Shown here: piece after piece, positions 10,728 through 24,718 of the stretch | How positions within the stretch are numbered: the stretch's first letter is position 1 | How the letters are laid out: each line of letters starts with the position of its first letter | Origin: Mucor racemosus | Taxonomy: Eukaryota > Mucoromycota > Mucoromycetes > Mucorales > Mucoraceae | Direction of reading: 5' to 3' | Assembly: GCA_027405735.1 (NCBI GenBank) | Contig: JAPEHQ010000004.1 | Span: 1,240,001 to 1,304,000 of the forward strand | DNA: 64,000 bases | Notes under the pieces: model-generated | Databases searched by the model: none | The model's input: the letters and a program-made list of their open reading frames with translations, nothing else | What the model was told of the DNA's origin: nothing | Translations under genes and position numbers: made by a program

Positions 10728-12116
10728 AAGAACACTGTTACAAGCCTTAGAAATCCTTGAGCTGAGAGTTTCCTTCAGCAGGAGTGTTTTCCTCTTGAGC
10801 TTGCTCTTAAGAACTGATTAAAAATGTTCGATCGGGTTCAATTCTGGAGAATACGAGGTAGGGAGGGTATGTACAGTCATGTACTTGATTGATAATGTGT
10901 CTTGCGATATCTTCATGTTTGTGAATTGGAACATTATCCATGACGACGTAGAAAATTTTAAATTATCCATGCTTATCCAAAACATCAAGCGTACTTGCGA
11001 TGAAATTAAAATAATAGCCGGTGACAGTATCTGTAGTTTTGATTGCTTTAGAAGTAGACGCTTTGGATACGCCTGATAGCTTTTGTTTCTTTGAAAGAAG
11101 CTCGTACGGTAGTCTTACGTTGACACTGATAATCCTAAATGTCGATATGGCATCTAGGACCGTCGCTGTTTGAGCTCTTGTTGTAGGTATCTCAACGATA
11201 ACTTCCCTCCTTTTTTTGATCAATCCATTGTTATTTTCAGGTTGATATGGAATGCTGCTTCATCAATGAAAATGCAATTGATCCCCAAATCTAAATTAGT
11301 ATTTTAGCATTTAACAACTCATTCATATCTTTGTTGGGTCTTATCAAGAGGGTTTCTTTCTGTCGAATAAAAATAAGTTTTTTTGAGCAATAATGCATAT
11401 TCATTTGTCGTGAAAGAGTGAATGGCTGTCCGAGGAACTTTCAGCTCCTCGAATTAACTTGTTAAGCCTTCCATAGCTTGATCCACCGTTGTAGAGAGAT
11501 TATCACCGAACATCTGCTCAAGGTATTTCTTGTGATCTGGATTCAATTATGCCCTTCTTCCAGGTTTATTCTTTGGCTCGTCTTCTTTACTATCTTTGCC
11601 TTCAACTTTGTTTTTTTAATATATTTCAAGTTGAACTTTCTTGTACCAGTTATAGACAATTTTACGAGGAACGTTCATTATTTTTACTGCTTTACCCGCA
11701 GTTAAACCTTTCTCATAAACCTGAAAGAAGAACAACTTCTTGTCATCGTTTTCATAATGATTTTTGAAATTAATTTCACATAGGTCGATAGAAGAAGGAG
11801 CCTCATTATTAAAGACCTTCCACTTCACCACCTTTACATGCAGCTTTAATTATAAATGTGTATCGAAATCTGTGATATTGTCCAGAAGGTACGCCTCCTT
11901 ATCTAACTCCATTTGTACGAGCTCATGACCATCTCTATCTATGACATTACCTTTTCCGTCTTCGAAAATTGGAAGGACGTTTCTAATACTTAAAGCCCAA
12001 TATTCTTTTTTATAGAAAGTGAACCACATAATTTTTTGAATTGTACCAACTTTAGATAGCTTAGTGTGCCGTATGATTTGAGAAAGAGAGTGAATTGGAA
12101 AAAAATAACGATGCAC
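10728..12116 (-). pseudogene. Decayed Tc1/mariner-like (DDE_3) transposase
   Basis: Read on the minus strand, the remains come in order. First is an N-terminal region (12116-11850). Next is an HTH-like piece with VYEKGLTAGKAVKI and NVPRKIVYNWYKK (11831-11616). Then IDEAAFHIN (near 11262) carries the first catalytic Asp. After it come TTRAQTATVLDAIS and a GYYFNFI segment (11223-10963). Next is VMDNVPIHKHEDIA (about 10945-10905) with the second Asp, and finally SPELNPIEHF (about 10835) with the Glu. The parts lie in different frames with stops between them, so the gene is dead. The order is that of fungal Tc1-like transposases. I did not find matching terminal repeats. Confidence 0.75.
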
Positions 12117-12508
12117 CGCGTATGTATCTTATTTTGTAGTATTTTACAACCTCAGACTTATTCAAAATCATGAAGATGTAACATAAATTTTAGATAAATA
12201 ATGAGATCCAATAAACCTTCCCCAAAGTATTATCTTTCCTCATCTATATTTACCTCTAAAAACCAATGACTTCCTTCAAAAACCTAATGAAACTTTATAA
12301 ACTTAATAAATCAATGAAAAAAAAAACATTTTCACTTCATAATGTTACATCTTATTTGGATTTGTTAGATCCTATAGTTGACGAATTTTATTAACTTGCT
12401 CTCACAAACTCAAAAAAGTTACACCCCTAAGTTAAAATGGATTTAGATATTATCTTGTAGGTGCCTACTTGAGCAAAACCTGAATTTTTATAGTTTTTAA
12501 TCTTCAAA
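12117..12508. other. Intergenic, nothing recognised
   Basis: AT-rich DNA between the decayed Tc1-like gene and repeat copy c. No coding, RNA or repeat signal was recognised. Confidence 0.4.
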
Positions 12509-13554
12509 ATTGGAGTATGCCTTCTTTCTATAACTAACCTCATAATAAACATTTTTTAGGATATACTTTAGACACTACTAAACAGACATGAATTGGTCGC
12601 ATTATGCTAGCTATCCCTAAATTTATTTTATACCTCACGAAAGACTCAAAAGCGCGTAAAATTCACTGCTTTTTCTTTGAAAACTGGGTCTCACTTTTTA
12701 TCCCTGTTCTGTTTTTTTTTTCACTAAATAACGTCAAGAAAAAATTATATGCCAATGTACCTGAGATGTTCAGCTTTAATTCAAAAACAAGTATCCAGAA
12801 ATATCCTACTTTTTGCAGTTGGTATTAATTTTTCAGTGCTAATGTTTCAGATTTTTTACGCGTATTTCACTGCTAAAGGATTGAAAACTTTGAGGCTTCA
12901 TATCTCTACAAAAAATTAAGCTATACTAACACTTTTTAATAATAAAACTTGCTTGTTTTAAACTGCTCTATAACATATTTTAATATAAAAAAAATCTGAA
13001 CACCTTTATTTTTTTTCATTTTTTTGGACATTTCTATAGTAGGTTTCAAAACATTGGTTAAATTGAGCAACATTTTTTTTGTATTCATGTCATTAAGATC
13101 GTTGAGCTCTCTCAGATCCAATTTAGAGTTTTTCAAAATATTGATTTTTCGTGGAGATATCTTCTAAAATGTGTACAAAAAGGTACCTCCATTTCTAGCT
13201 TCCATTTTTTCCTTATATACCCTCATCCCAAATTCTGAAACTGAAAAAAATTTGGACAAAAATCTTGCTTTCTCTACGAAAAATACAGCTAGAAGGTTCA
13301 GCAATAGCTCGATCGATAGATAATTTTTGTGTGCATTATTTTCGTTTATTATATTTTAAATATGCTTATAAAAAGTGATGTGTATCTTCAAAAAACCTCT
13401 GAAATTTCAATTGCATTTTGCGCACAATTTAATGTGGAATGTTTATCTAATTTTTATTTAGGTAGATGCAGAATCCAAAACCGTACAAAAACTATTTAAT
13501 ACACTAGATGGACTTATTTTGCAGTTCATGAGCATTTAAACAATTTTGTGTTTT

Positions 13555-14441
13555 TTTTTTTTTTTTTTTAAATTGTTTTATTAATTGCTCCGTGTACAAT
13601 TTGAGTAGGAGTTCTAATTGAAGAGGCGGGCGCAATGAAGATTTTCATTATTATTTAGTATATAGAAGGCAATAATGTTTAGAAAGGAAAAGGTAATAAA
13701 GAAAAGAAAAATTAACTAGCAAACTACGAAAAAGAAGGAAAAATCGAAATAGAAGCACAAATGGCAAGAAGAACCAGGTAAGGGTTTTACAGGATGTTAT
13801 GGCATTGATCCTCGTCAATCATTTGATGAATGGAGAGTCGAATGCTAGCCAAGATCGCTTTAGGTGAGACCGGAACCTGATTAAAAATGAACCGCATATG
13901 AGCGAGCCATACTTGGGACAGAGAGATGATGAGAACCTTATATGAATCTATGCCCTTAATTTGGCAGTACCAGAGGTATGAGAAATCAAGGGTAAGAAAG
14001 GCTGTTTTGATATCAGATATAGAAGTGGTAGGCCACAGAAACTCGAAGATGACTCCTTGCCATATCTTTTCCTTAGTAGGGCAATGGAAGAGGAGATGGG
14101 AAGAGGAATCAGTAGCTATATTGCAGACGGGACAAAGAGGAGAGTCAAAAACACTAGGCATAATAAAATGAAGGTAACCACGATTGGGAATGCAGCCATT
14201 GATCAAGCGATATATAACATTTCGTTGAACAACGGTGAAGGACAAAGACCAAAAGTATTTCCACCTTGCCGATGTTATCTTACGAAGAGATTCAGGAGCG
14301 ATTTGTGAGGCCTGAAAGACTGATCTGAAAAGCTTGGCCGAGACCGTAGTAGTAGCAACAGATTGAGTATCATTGATAGACAAGCACTGTACAAAAGGAG
14401 TAAACGATATATTGGGGTCAGCAACCGAAGCTTGACGGCAC
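13555..14441 (-). mobile_element. 5'-truncated LINE insertion
   Basis: The insert is about 887 bp, sense on the minus strand. It ends in a poly(A) tail (seen as T's up to 13569) and is flanked by a 12-bp direct repeat ATTTTGTGTTTT at 13543-13554 and 14442-14453. These are the hallmarks of target-primed reverse transcription. The repeat copy around it supplies the empty-site sequence. Only the 3' end of the element is present. Confidence 0.85.
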
Positions 14442-14443
14442 AT
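13787..14443 (-). pseudogene. C-terminal fragment of a LINE reverse transcriptase
   Basis: The 218 residues are open without a break and include CPVC...SSSHLLFHCPTKEKIW, the zinc-binding knuckle found after the reverse transcriptase domain (zf-RVT) in non-LTR retrotransposons. A tryptophan-rich WKYFWSLSF..VIYRLINGCIPNRGYL helix region precedes it. The catalytic FADD region and everything upstream are missing. The apparent ATG straddles the insertion boundary (its final bases come from the target), so it is not a native start. This is a fragment, not a functional gene. Confidence 0.85.
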
Positions 14444-14762
14444 TTTGTGTTTTGAATGATTTTTCGTCCATTTTTAAAAATAAATTTTGGAATCCCGTTA
14501 TGATAGGTTTTAAGCTGTGATAAAAAACTATTATTTTGGTTATCTCGACAAAAAATCAATATTTTTTGCTAAAACAAAAAATGCAGAGTAAATTTCAGTT
14601 GGAACTATTTTGAGAGTAAAAAAAAATTAACGCTTTAACTATAAGATCGTCTCAGTAATTTTTAATATTGTTTCAAGAACAATATAAGCGCAGAAAAAAA
14701 AACCATTATTATGTGAAGTAATATGCTGCATTGAATAAATGAAAGTTTATTTATTTAAATTT

Positions 14763-15437
14763 CTAAAATTCAAAAAAATAATCAGGATGGCTGCTTGAAT
14801 CCAATAAGGGCGGGGAAGGAGGAGGAGAGGGAAGAATCAAGTTTTCAGGTCTAGGAAATGCTCGATTTATTGTCCCAAAAAACCAATTAGAGGTAAATGA
14901 TTCTGGAATATCTTCTCGGAACAGCTTCATAACTGGATTTTTGCCAAAATGATTTGTTAAAGCATCTTGATGTTCCATTTCAAATTCGTTAGGAATGTTG
15001 AATAAAGCACAGAAGCTTAAGTTGTACAGTGGATAGCTACACAGCTCATCATAGTCAATATCGATATAATTATACGCCTTGAAAGTATTATAAAGATTAT
15101 CCCAAGCTGCTTTGGGGAAATAAAATCCACAAGAAATGTTATCCAGAGATTTTCCAAAGTTATTACAGACAAGGACTTTATTGTGCGCTTGAGTAACAAT
15201 TTCTCGCGCTGATTTTCTACAAAAACAGTTTACATGATGATGTAAAATGCTCTTCACTTGCTCTTCAGTTAGACTAAAGCATGTTGTATCTGCTGATTGA
15301 ATTGGAGATCTTAATAACCTGTCTACATAAAATTTGATATCAATAACCTCTTCAAAATAACTCAACGGGTGTTCCAGGTTGGAGATTATCCATTCTTCCC
15401 CATCATTTAATGTTATGGTACAGTAATAGGAAGGCAT
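14763..15437 (-). CDS. Unknown protein with a possible CxC..C..C zinc-binding patch
   Basis: This single-exon open frame of 224 aa has no family I can name with confidence. Residues 71-107 carry C71-x-C73, C91 and C103-GFYF, with AW shortly after. This spacing recalls compact zinc-binding GRF-type modules (CxC, then C, then C followed by aromatic residues). The C-terminus is proline/serine-rich (about 200-218), typical of a disordered tail. TATA-like TATTTATATAA lies about 65 bases upstream of the ATG. It sits immediately downstream of repeat copy c, so an origin in a mobile element is possible. Length and the lack of stops argue for a real gene. Confidence 0.55.
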   Translation of the reverse strand: MPSYYCTITLNDGEEWIISNLEHPLSYFEEVIDIKFYVDRLLRSPIQSADTTCFSLTEEQVKSILHHHVNCFCRKSAREIVTQAHNKVLVCNNFGKSLDNISCGFYFPKAAWDNLYNTFKAYNYIDIDYDELCSYPLYNLSFCALFNIPNEFEMEHQDALTNHFGKNPVMKLFREDIPESFTSNWFFGTINRAFPRPENLILPSPPPSPPLLDSSSHPDYFFEF

Positions 15438-17050
15438 AATAGTGCTAAATCAATCAGAAAAAAGTGGTAAGGGTAAACTTCATTAAAGGTGGCTATGTAT
15501 TTATATAACTGATGATGGCTATGCATTTATAAAACAATGAAAATATATATATCAAATTTTCAAGGAGAAGAAATTACGCTATAAAGGATTCATGTCTGTA
15601 AAACAACGCAACTTTGAAGTGTTGTTTAAATAGGCATGTAAATCTTTAATGTCATAGAATTCGCGCAATCTCATGCTCAATCTTACTATAATTTGTTATG
15701 ACAAATGACTTTTTTGACAATTGCAATGATCGAAAAAATACTAGCATCAAAAGCTATAAGAAAATTACCCCCTTACTTTATTATTGCCTTTCTTGAAATT
15801 ATGTTCTCAAACCAACTTTTATAGAGGCAGCTCAATATGCTGCAGTTATTGGCTTGTACACATTGTCCCAAAAATAATGCTTGATATAAAAATATATGTC
15901 ATAAAAAAAATACATCCAGGAGCTTGTGATATTCTCGAAATAAATAATATTTCATTTCTTCCTTTGTTAATCTTTTGTAAGTTCAAAGAATATTATAAGC
16001 ATTCTACAAACTTATTTTTAGGACGAGAGGTAAAAGCTGATACATTTCGCTAAAAAGATGCTATGGCAACGATCCAGTGTACACTTTTTTTCCAATTTTT
16101 ACTAGCAATACAGAATAATATGTGTGTTTGATTCATTTAATTTTTTTTATATTCAACAATAAAATCCAAGTTCGGTAGTGGTACAGCCCTTTTTGGTCAA
16201 AACATTGCATAACATGTGCATAACCACCCCTTATTATTTTGCAATCAAGTAAGTAAATTTGCTGTAATTGATTGTATATAGAGTTTCTTGCTCAAAATGA
16301 GAATCACGTTTTCAACCATCTCATAAATATGCATAACGAAAAGACTTTATATCCAAAACAGATAAAGAATTCAACTTCTTTGACATTACGATTTTGAATA
16401 GCTTGGATCTTACCATTTTACATACTTGGTGTATAAAATAAAAGCAAAAACGAATCAGAAATTTTGATTTCGATTATATACCAAGGGAAACTACTTGATA
16501 ACATCTCGAAATGAAGTTAACAGTTACAAATAATGGCTCTTATCCTGCCATATCTTCAGGAGAATTAAGTGATTAATTAACCAAGGAAAAAAAATAACAA
16601 AGCTTAAATTCTGCAATTGGTCTTTTAACCATTTGATTGTTTATTATTGTCTGCTTCCCATCACTTGAAAGCTATATTGGTCTCGTATATCTACTCAATA
16701 TTTAGTATACAGACAATAATGTACGAATAGCCCATTATAACAATTAAATAAATGTCCTTTTCTATAAACAGAAAGCCAATACAACCACACGCTGGACTTT
16801 TATACAAAGCTATGTGCATGTATTACAATACGTTTTACAGATATATTATAAAATCCTATTTATAAGGGGATCGGTTAACTTTCCAAGTGTTATTTTCGGT
16901 TCGCTCTGTTTCAGTAGCTACTAGTGAAATGCTTCAACCGCTGTTCGCAGTACGCAAAAATATGGGTGGTTAACAAATCATGCAAAGTTGCTAATGCCAT
17001 TTACTATTAAAAATGCAAAACAAAAAATATGACAGCACGCCTAAGACTCT
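15438..17050. other. Gene-poor stretch, no supported gene
   Basis: I see only short AT-driven frames; the longest on the plus strand is 89 codons at 15784-16053 and lacks recognisable motifs. No RNA gene or complete mobile element was recognised. Confidence 0.4.
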
Positions 17051-17054
17051 ATAA

Positions 17055-17880
17055 CTAAATATGGCGTTTATCGTTTTTATTCACCATGCTTCGTGTTTCA
17101 GTATAAAATCCTTACATATCTGAGTCCACTTTTTCACTGCTTAAAGCTCAAAACTTTGCTGCTACATATCTTGGCCAAAAATCAAGATACAGAGCTACTT
17201 TTTTGTGGGATCTGTTTGTTTTGCGATAGTATTTAGCATATTTAGGCATCAAAAACTTTTTCGCGCTTTTGTTTTTTTGCATTTTTCCATTACTTTAACG
17301 TAATTAGTAGAATAACAAGTATATTGACCAACGCGTTTTTTATGCCCCAGTTATAGTGCTAGTTTATATCTATCTATACCAATTTAGTTTTCTGAAATAT
17401 CTCAATTATTGATGGAGAAACCAAAAAAAAAATGTCAAAGGTTGTTGATCCATTCAACCAGTCAATTTTTCATGAGCATCCCTAAGCCGTTCTTTTTGGG
17501 ATCCCGAAAAAAACACACAAAAGCTTTGATTTTTCCACGAAAAAAGCAGTTACAGACGCAAGCAATACCTTGATCTGTAGATACTATTGCAGGCCATCAC
17601 TCTAAAAAGTTGAAACCAAATATTTACTCCAAATTTAAGAGAAAAAGCCGAAAAACCTTCAAAATTTCACTTCAATTTTGCAGTAAATTTTGCGAGAAGT
17701 TCCTCTCTAAAATCTATACCATTCGATGTGAAATTAAAAGTTGTATATCAAATGCTTAGCACGCTAGATCGATTTACTATACATTCTGTTGCGTATTTAA
17801 AGGATCAAACTTTTTGATCCATTTTTTTTTCAGAATTTAGCATTTCGTATTTCAAACTCAGAACGAACCAAAAAACGGAT
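17055..17880 (+). repeat. Diverged subfamily copy of the dispersed repeat
   Basis: The order of blocks matches the main family, though only patches are conserved: CACTGCTtAAaGctcaAAACTTTG (about 17136), a stretch around a GATCTGTAGATA site (about 17571), CCTTCAAAATTTCA near 17656, CTTAGCACGCTAGATCGA (17754) and GCGTATTTAAAGGATCAAAC (17790). This suggests an older subfamily of the same element. A fragment of the same subfamily lies at 53.7 kb. Confidence 0.6.
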
Positions 17881-18003
17881 CTCATCAAAAAGTAGCGTTA
17901 AACAAACGAAAATAATTACAAGCAGTAATATATAAACATTTAATAAAATACAAAATGATGGGATGCCCAGCATCTAATAGCAAACAAAAAAGCAAGCAGG
18001 GAC

Positions 18004-19046
18004 TTATTGAGGAACGACGTTGTGAAATAAATAAGAAACAGATTCACCATTGTGAGTTCTAGAAAGGAATTGAATATTGTCATGTTAGTTGCATGATAAA
18101 AAGAAAAAATAATAATTAAATTTCTATTTTACCTTCTGATAGCTTCGGCAATAGTAGGTGAAATATCAATAATATCTAGTTTGGGGCAAAGAGCCATTTT
18201 ATCTTCAGAAGGAATAGTATTTGTTATGACCATCTTTTCAATAACAGATTCATTAATGACCTTGATAGCCTTTCCAGACAAAATACCATGGGCGACGATG
18301 GCATAGACCTTTTCAGCACCATTTTCCATCAAAGTCTTTGCAGCTAAACCCAAAGTACCACAAGTATCAGCCATATCATCAACCAAAATAGCAATTTTAT
18401 CTTGAACATCACCAACCAAAACCATGCGAGAAACTTCATTTGCCTTTTTACGTTCTTTATGAATTAATGCAAAGTCCAATTCAAGATGATCAGCAATAGA
18501 AGTAGCACGCTTGGCACCACCTGCATCAGGTGAAACGATCATGGCATTTTGCCAGTTGGGGATCTTTGTTTTGATGTAATGAATAGTAGAAGGTTCACAA
18601 TAAAGGTTATCTACAGGAATATTGAAAAAACCTTGAATTTGAGATGCATGCAAGTCCATAGTGATAACATGATCTGCACCAGCCACGGTCAACATATTTG
18701 CAGTAAGACGTGCAGTAATAGGAGCTCTGCTTTTATCTTTTTTATCTTGGCGTGCATAAAAGAAGCAAGGGATAACAGCAGTAATGCGACGAGCAGATGC
18801 TGTTTTACAGGCATTGATCATAATTAATAATTCCATAAGGCTATCATTGATTTCACCACAGCCTGATTGAATAATAAATACATCTTCGTCACGGACTGAT
18901 TCTCCAATGGTAACAGATGTTTCTTGATTGGAAAATTTAATGACGGTTGCTTTAGCAAGCTGAAGACCCATACGTTTTGCTACTAATTTAGCAAGTGCTG
19001 GTGAAGCATTACCAGTAAAGATTTTAATGGCATTATCAGCAGACAT
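18004..19046 (-). CDS. PRS: Ribose-phosphate pyrophosphokinase (PRPP synthetase)
   Basis: There are two exons, 19046-18133 and 18058-18004, with a 74-base intron (GTAAAA..TTCTAG). This gives 322 aa, the usual length for class I PRPP synthetases. The enzyme makes 5-phosphoribosyl-1-diphosphate from ribose 5-phosphate and ATP, feeding purine, pyrimidine, histidine, tryptophan and NAD synthesis in the cytosol. Visible signatures are FSNQETSV near residue 40, [18 protein letters not shown] (loop contacting ATP), the [15 protein letters not shown] signature and the PRPP-binding loop [11 protein letters not shown]. The short last exon supplies the conserved [11 protein letters not shown] tail, which a single-exon reading would miss. 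Fungi usually carry several paralogues, so the exact paralogue number is not assigned. Confidence 0.95.
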
Positions 19047-19265
19047 TTTTGAAGATTTAGTACAAGTTAAAGATGATGATAGTAGGATATCATGTCAAAA
19101 AAACATCTAAAAATCTTTTCGCTTGTGACGGTACAGTCTATCGGGAACAGAAACAAATTTGAAATAATGTGAAATCACAAGCTTTGAAAGGTTTCAAAAA
19201 ATAATGTTTATTAAATTTATGTACATGGAAAATAAGAAAAGCAAGGCTGGTATAATTAAATCGAT

Positions 19266-19526
19266 TTAATCATCGAAAACGGCGTTTACAGAAGGAGTAA
19301 ATACAGTGGTATCATTGGAGGTAGAGTTTGAGGTAGTAGTAGAAGCATTGTTGGAAGATGAAACAGAGACATGTCCTTGAGGAGCATAGAGAGTTGAATC
19401 AGTCAATGGAGCAACTTGATGATGTGCCTTTTCGAATTGCATACGCACAGGAGAACTGGCAAAAGTACGAACCAAAGACTTGGAGATAGTAGGACGAGCG
19501 ATTTGAGAGATGATGGCAGAGTTCAT
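19266..19526 (-). CDS. Small protein with mitochondrial presequence, unknown
   Basis: This is an 86-aa open frame. The N-terminus MNSAIISQIARPTISKSLVR followed by TFASSPVR is rich in Ser, Arg and Ile with no acidic residues, and ends in a typical presequence-cleavage context (RTFASSP). This is seen in many fungal mitochondrial proteins. The remainder is Ser/Thr/Asn-rich and ends in NAVFDD. I do not recognise the family. It lies upstream of and in the same orientation as the PRPP synthetase gene. It may be a real small mitochondrial protein; a longer gene with an unseen exon is possible. Confidence 0.5.
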   Translation of the reverse strand: MNSAIISQIARPTISKSLVRTFASSPVRMQFEKAHHQVAPLTDSTLYAPQGHVSVSSSNNASTTTSNSTSNDTTVFTPSVNAVFDD

Positions 19527-20449
19527 TTGAATAGATGCAAAAGAATAATAATAATAATAATAAAAAAAAAGGGAAATGTCCTTGATAAGAGTCTCTATTT
19601 ATATGAAAAAAATCCAACGATATAATAACAATTGCTGCATGTGAAGTAACATGGCATTATATCCAGCATAAAAAAAGCAAGTATTTAGGTTGAACCAAAC
19701 AAATACGGTATAGAGCATGTGGCCTTGTAACTTTTGTTACAGCTGTTAATCGACTCATATTCATTTAATCGAATAACTTTACACAAAATCCAATTTTATT
19801 GGCAACAATTTTTTGTTGGGGAGTACTTTTTGAAGGAATCACTGCCTTAAAAGGATATCTCTCCTTTTAGAAATACTTAAAGGTATCAAACGGATGTTAC
19901 TGCCGATCCCCTTAGTTTTTTTTTGTTATTGTTTGCTTGGCAAAAGTGATAAGGAAGGGTGTGTTTCAAATGTAGGGGGTAGGATTCTTTCATTTCTACA
20001 AGTATCATATAGAAGCATATAAAAAAGCAAAGAAAAAAAAGACACTACTGACTATTCATGTATACATGATCATTTGATCCAATCATAGTCCTTGTAGAGA
20101 AATGCTCAATGTGAAATTCAAATAAAGATGATGAATCATTAAAAATGAATCAACTAAAATGTTTGGTAGTATTTGTGTCATGCTGAATAAAATGACTGAG
20201 AGTGTCCGTAAATACCCTGTTTTTCATATGCTGTCAAAATAGATTATTCTGCAAAACAAAACGAGGCTTCCTACCAACAAAAAAGCCTGCTCTGTTTTAA
20301 ACGTAATTAACTATCACAATCTAGACGTTATCTAGTTTCCTTATAACACACTAAATTTATTTTAGCTCTTTGCTAAATGTCATTATCTGCCTTGTTTTTT
20401 TCATGCATTTACGCAACAAAATTCTCCGCCATTTTTTTTATTTTATTTA
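19527..20449. other. Intergenic, nothing recognised
   Basis: This region lies upstream of the small mitochondrial-type gene and downstream of the PKA gene. I see only AT-rich DNA, poly(A) runs near 20030 and no supported gene. Confidence 0.5.
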
Positions 20450-22163
<1,714 letters not shown>

Positions 22164-23758
22164 ATTTTTTGATATAAATAGGAAAAAGAATGAGAAAGTA
22201 TTAAATGGAAAAAAAGAAAAAGCTTTATCAAAACGCAAAACAGACACAAAACACACACACACACGCACACACGCTTATAATTGCAACATCAAATAATAAT
22301 GCCACGCTTTTCTAAATAAAAATGGACTGCTTAGCCATCATTAGTTTTATCGGCGATTACCCAATGTTTCTATTATAAACGCCTTGTATATATTAATAAA
22401 CACTTCAATTTAATTGCATATATTAACGCTTACACAAGTTATTAAACAATGAAATGTACAACTTTTTCTACAATATTTAAGGGCTTATTGCTTACATAAA
22501 GCTTACTCAAATGTTTCCCGATCGATTCGAAAAAGACACGTTTATATGCAGCCCTAATCCCCCACTTTTCTCGTATTCCATTGGCCTACTTGAATCAGTT
22601 TCCATGCCTCATCTTTGTGAACAAAAGCAAAAAAAAAAAAAAAAAAAGTGTCCGCTGCATAAAAACTCGAAAAAGGCCCTAGCTTTAATTTGGGAGATAA
22701 AGCATCTCGTTTGTTACTAAAATTGTGTCTATCACGATACATCAATTAAAGCTAAATATACAATATTCAAATACAGAGGAGGATCTATAAAAACAGAACA
22801 CAAACACATTTCATCACTGTTTATGATGTCCGTTGTGTTTATTCTATATTGCTGTCAACCACATTCTTTTAATCCATGAAATATCCTCGACATCCTTGAA
22901 ATCTGTATTATCTCCGAAAATTAAGCTTTTAGCTAACCAGTCCGATTACCCTCATCACGCATATATTGTTGATCCTTTGTCCTTTTCATACATCAGTTGT
23001 AAATATTTAAGACATATTTTGCACTTGTAGATAACGTGTATATCGAGGAATTTTATAGTTTTACAACGGTATTTCTACAAAAGAGTTTTAATCTGATTTT
23101 AAATATTTGTTATCAATACGTAATTTCGATATAACCCTCATTTATTATAGACTCAATTGGATTGATTTCAGTCAAGCACGGTGGAACGTAGATGCATATA
23201 TAAAACTTATTGATAATCATGATAATCCTTTAAACCTCAGTCTATCCTGGGGGGTTTTCAGCATCCAATTTTATGATCTTTGTTAACTCATTGTTATTAA
23301 ATGAATCTTCTAGTACAATAAAAGGTTATACTGGCATTTTAAAATGCTTAAGTTTACAATTCTAAACGGCCAATAGAATTGTCTAACGCAAAGATTATTG
23401 AGTAACATGAAATCTAATTAATTAATGACAGCTATTGAACTTAAATACGAAAATTTAGGCTACAATACACCATCTTTTTTTTTTGCAGCTTATAACAAGC
23501 CAAATATTGAGAGAATTCCCAAAGCTACAGATAAGTTGAAAATATCAGAATTCACTATTGCAAAAGAGAAAAATGAAATTTCAAACAAAATTAACGAAGA
23601 ATAAAATGCATACAAAGACAAAATCGTATTAGCAAACGCTTATTTTAAAAGACGACATACTACATGCAAATTCTTTACTTTACTTATTTATTTACCAAAG
23701 AACTGGTATAATATAATTCATGAAAACTTAAGTCATTTTGTGTTTCAGTAGAAAGGGA
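22164..23758. other. Gene-poor stretch with PKA promoter
   Basis: The first 100 bases hold the PKA 5' region, with a CA-repeat near 22247-22272. A run of about 19 A occurs near 22628-22647. Beyond that I find no supported gene or recognised repeat. Confidence 0.45.
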
Positions 23759-24447
23759 TTAATTTAATATTATAGTAAATTCATAGCTAATGCTGTAAAT
23801 AATTACTACAATTAAGACTAAAGTTATAAAATAGCACACAAAGCGCAAGGATAAATAGATTATTTGCCCCATCAAATCAAGGACGGGTCTCAAAGCATAA
23901 AATATATTCCCACTCCATCTGTTTACCCAATAGTACAATGACTTACAGTGTCTGATAACGAGCATATTTGACATCATTTCCAAAATGTTATCCCTTACTG
24001 TATACGTAGTATTGTTTGTTGTATTATTATCTAAATCGCCTTCCTGCCGCAAACGTTCTTGTACCGCCAATAAATCTTGAAAAAATTGTTGTATTTCAGG
24101 CCTATAATGATATACTGAAACAGGTTGAACTTCTGGTACTATCTGTGGCCCAATCCAAACATGAGCTTCTGGTAGACTTATCTGCACTTTTAAAATATAT
24201 TGCCTTCTTAGTGTCTCGTTTCGAGGCCTTATAGTTTGTTCTTGCTGTTGAGAAAGCAACGCACGATTACAACCTCTGTTTATTCTTTGATGGGTTTTTA
24301 ATCCTCTTTCTCCTCTCAGGCCACTTCTGCCACATATTTCACATGTAACATCTGTATAACAATCAGTTGCCATTATTAAAATTATAATTATGTTGCTACA
24401 TAACATACAGGCATACCTGTTTCTGCTTGCTGATTTTGAATGTCCAT
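23759..24447 (-). CDS. C2HC-type zinc finger protein with C-terminal membrane segments
   Basis: There are two exons, 24447-24417 and 24351-23759, with a 65-base intron (GTATGC..ATACAG). The spliced start reads MDIQNQQAETDVTCEICGRS, 207 aa in total. The finger is C-x2-C...GLRGERGLKTHQRINRGC (C2HC-like), of a type that also occurs at the N-terminus of some site-specific LINE proteins. Residues about 85-150 are polar and Gln/Asn-rich, and the last 60 contain one or two strongly hydrophobic helices (LIYLSLRFVCYFITLVLIVVII). A finger combined with a membrane anchor is unusual. I cannot assign a function; it could be a host gene built from a domesticated element finger. Confidence 0.55.
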
Positions 24448-24718
24448 ATAGGCACGATATCAAGCTTTGTGCTTTACAATGTTGCTTAGATTGCGTTTTA
24501 TATGGATTTTTGCATGATCAACAACAATGAAATTTAGAATTTACATAATATCGAGTCATATAGTATATTTCCTTAGATATTAAATGGAAAATAGATACTA
24601 GGGTATATCACATGGCGTTCAATACTCTTCTGACAAAGAAATAAGTCAGTATTATGTATAAAAACAAGGATGGTAGCCTTTAATAGCTCAAGGACGAGAT
24701 CATTAATATGTTTCTATT

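Larger units (their letters stand above)
12509..14600 (+). repeat. Dispersed repeat, copy c, split by a LINE
   Basis: The left part (12509-13554) and right part (14442-14600) together form one copy, very close to copy a (for example GATGTTCAGCTTTAATTC and GCTCGATCGATAGATAAT at 13306). It is interrupted by a LINE fragment. Like copy e, it includes an extra 5' block starting near ATGCCTTCTTTCTATAACTA, which copies a and d lack. Confidence 0.75.
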
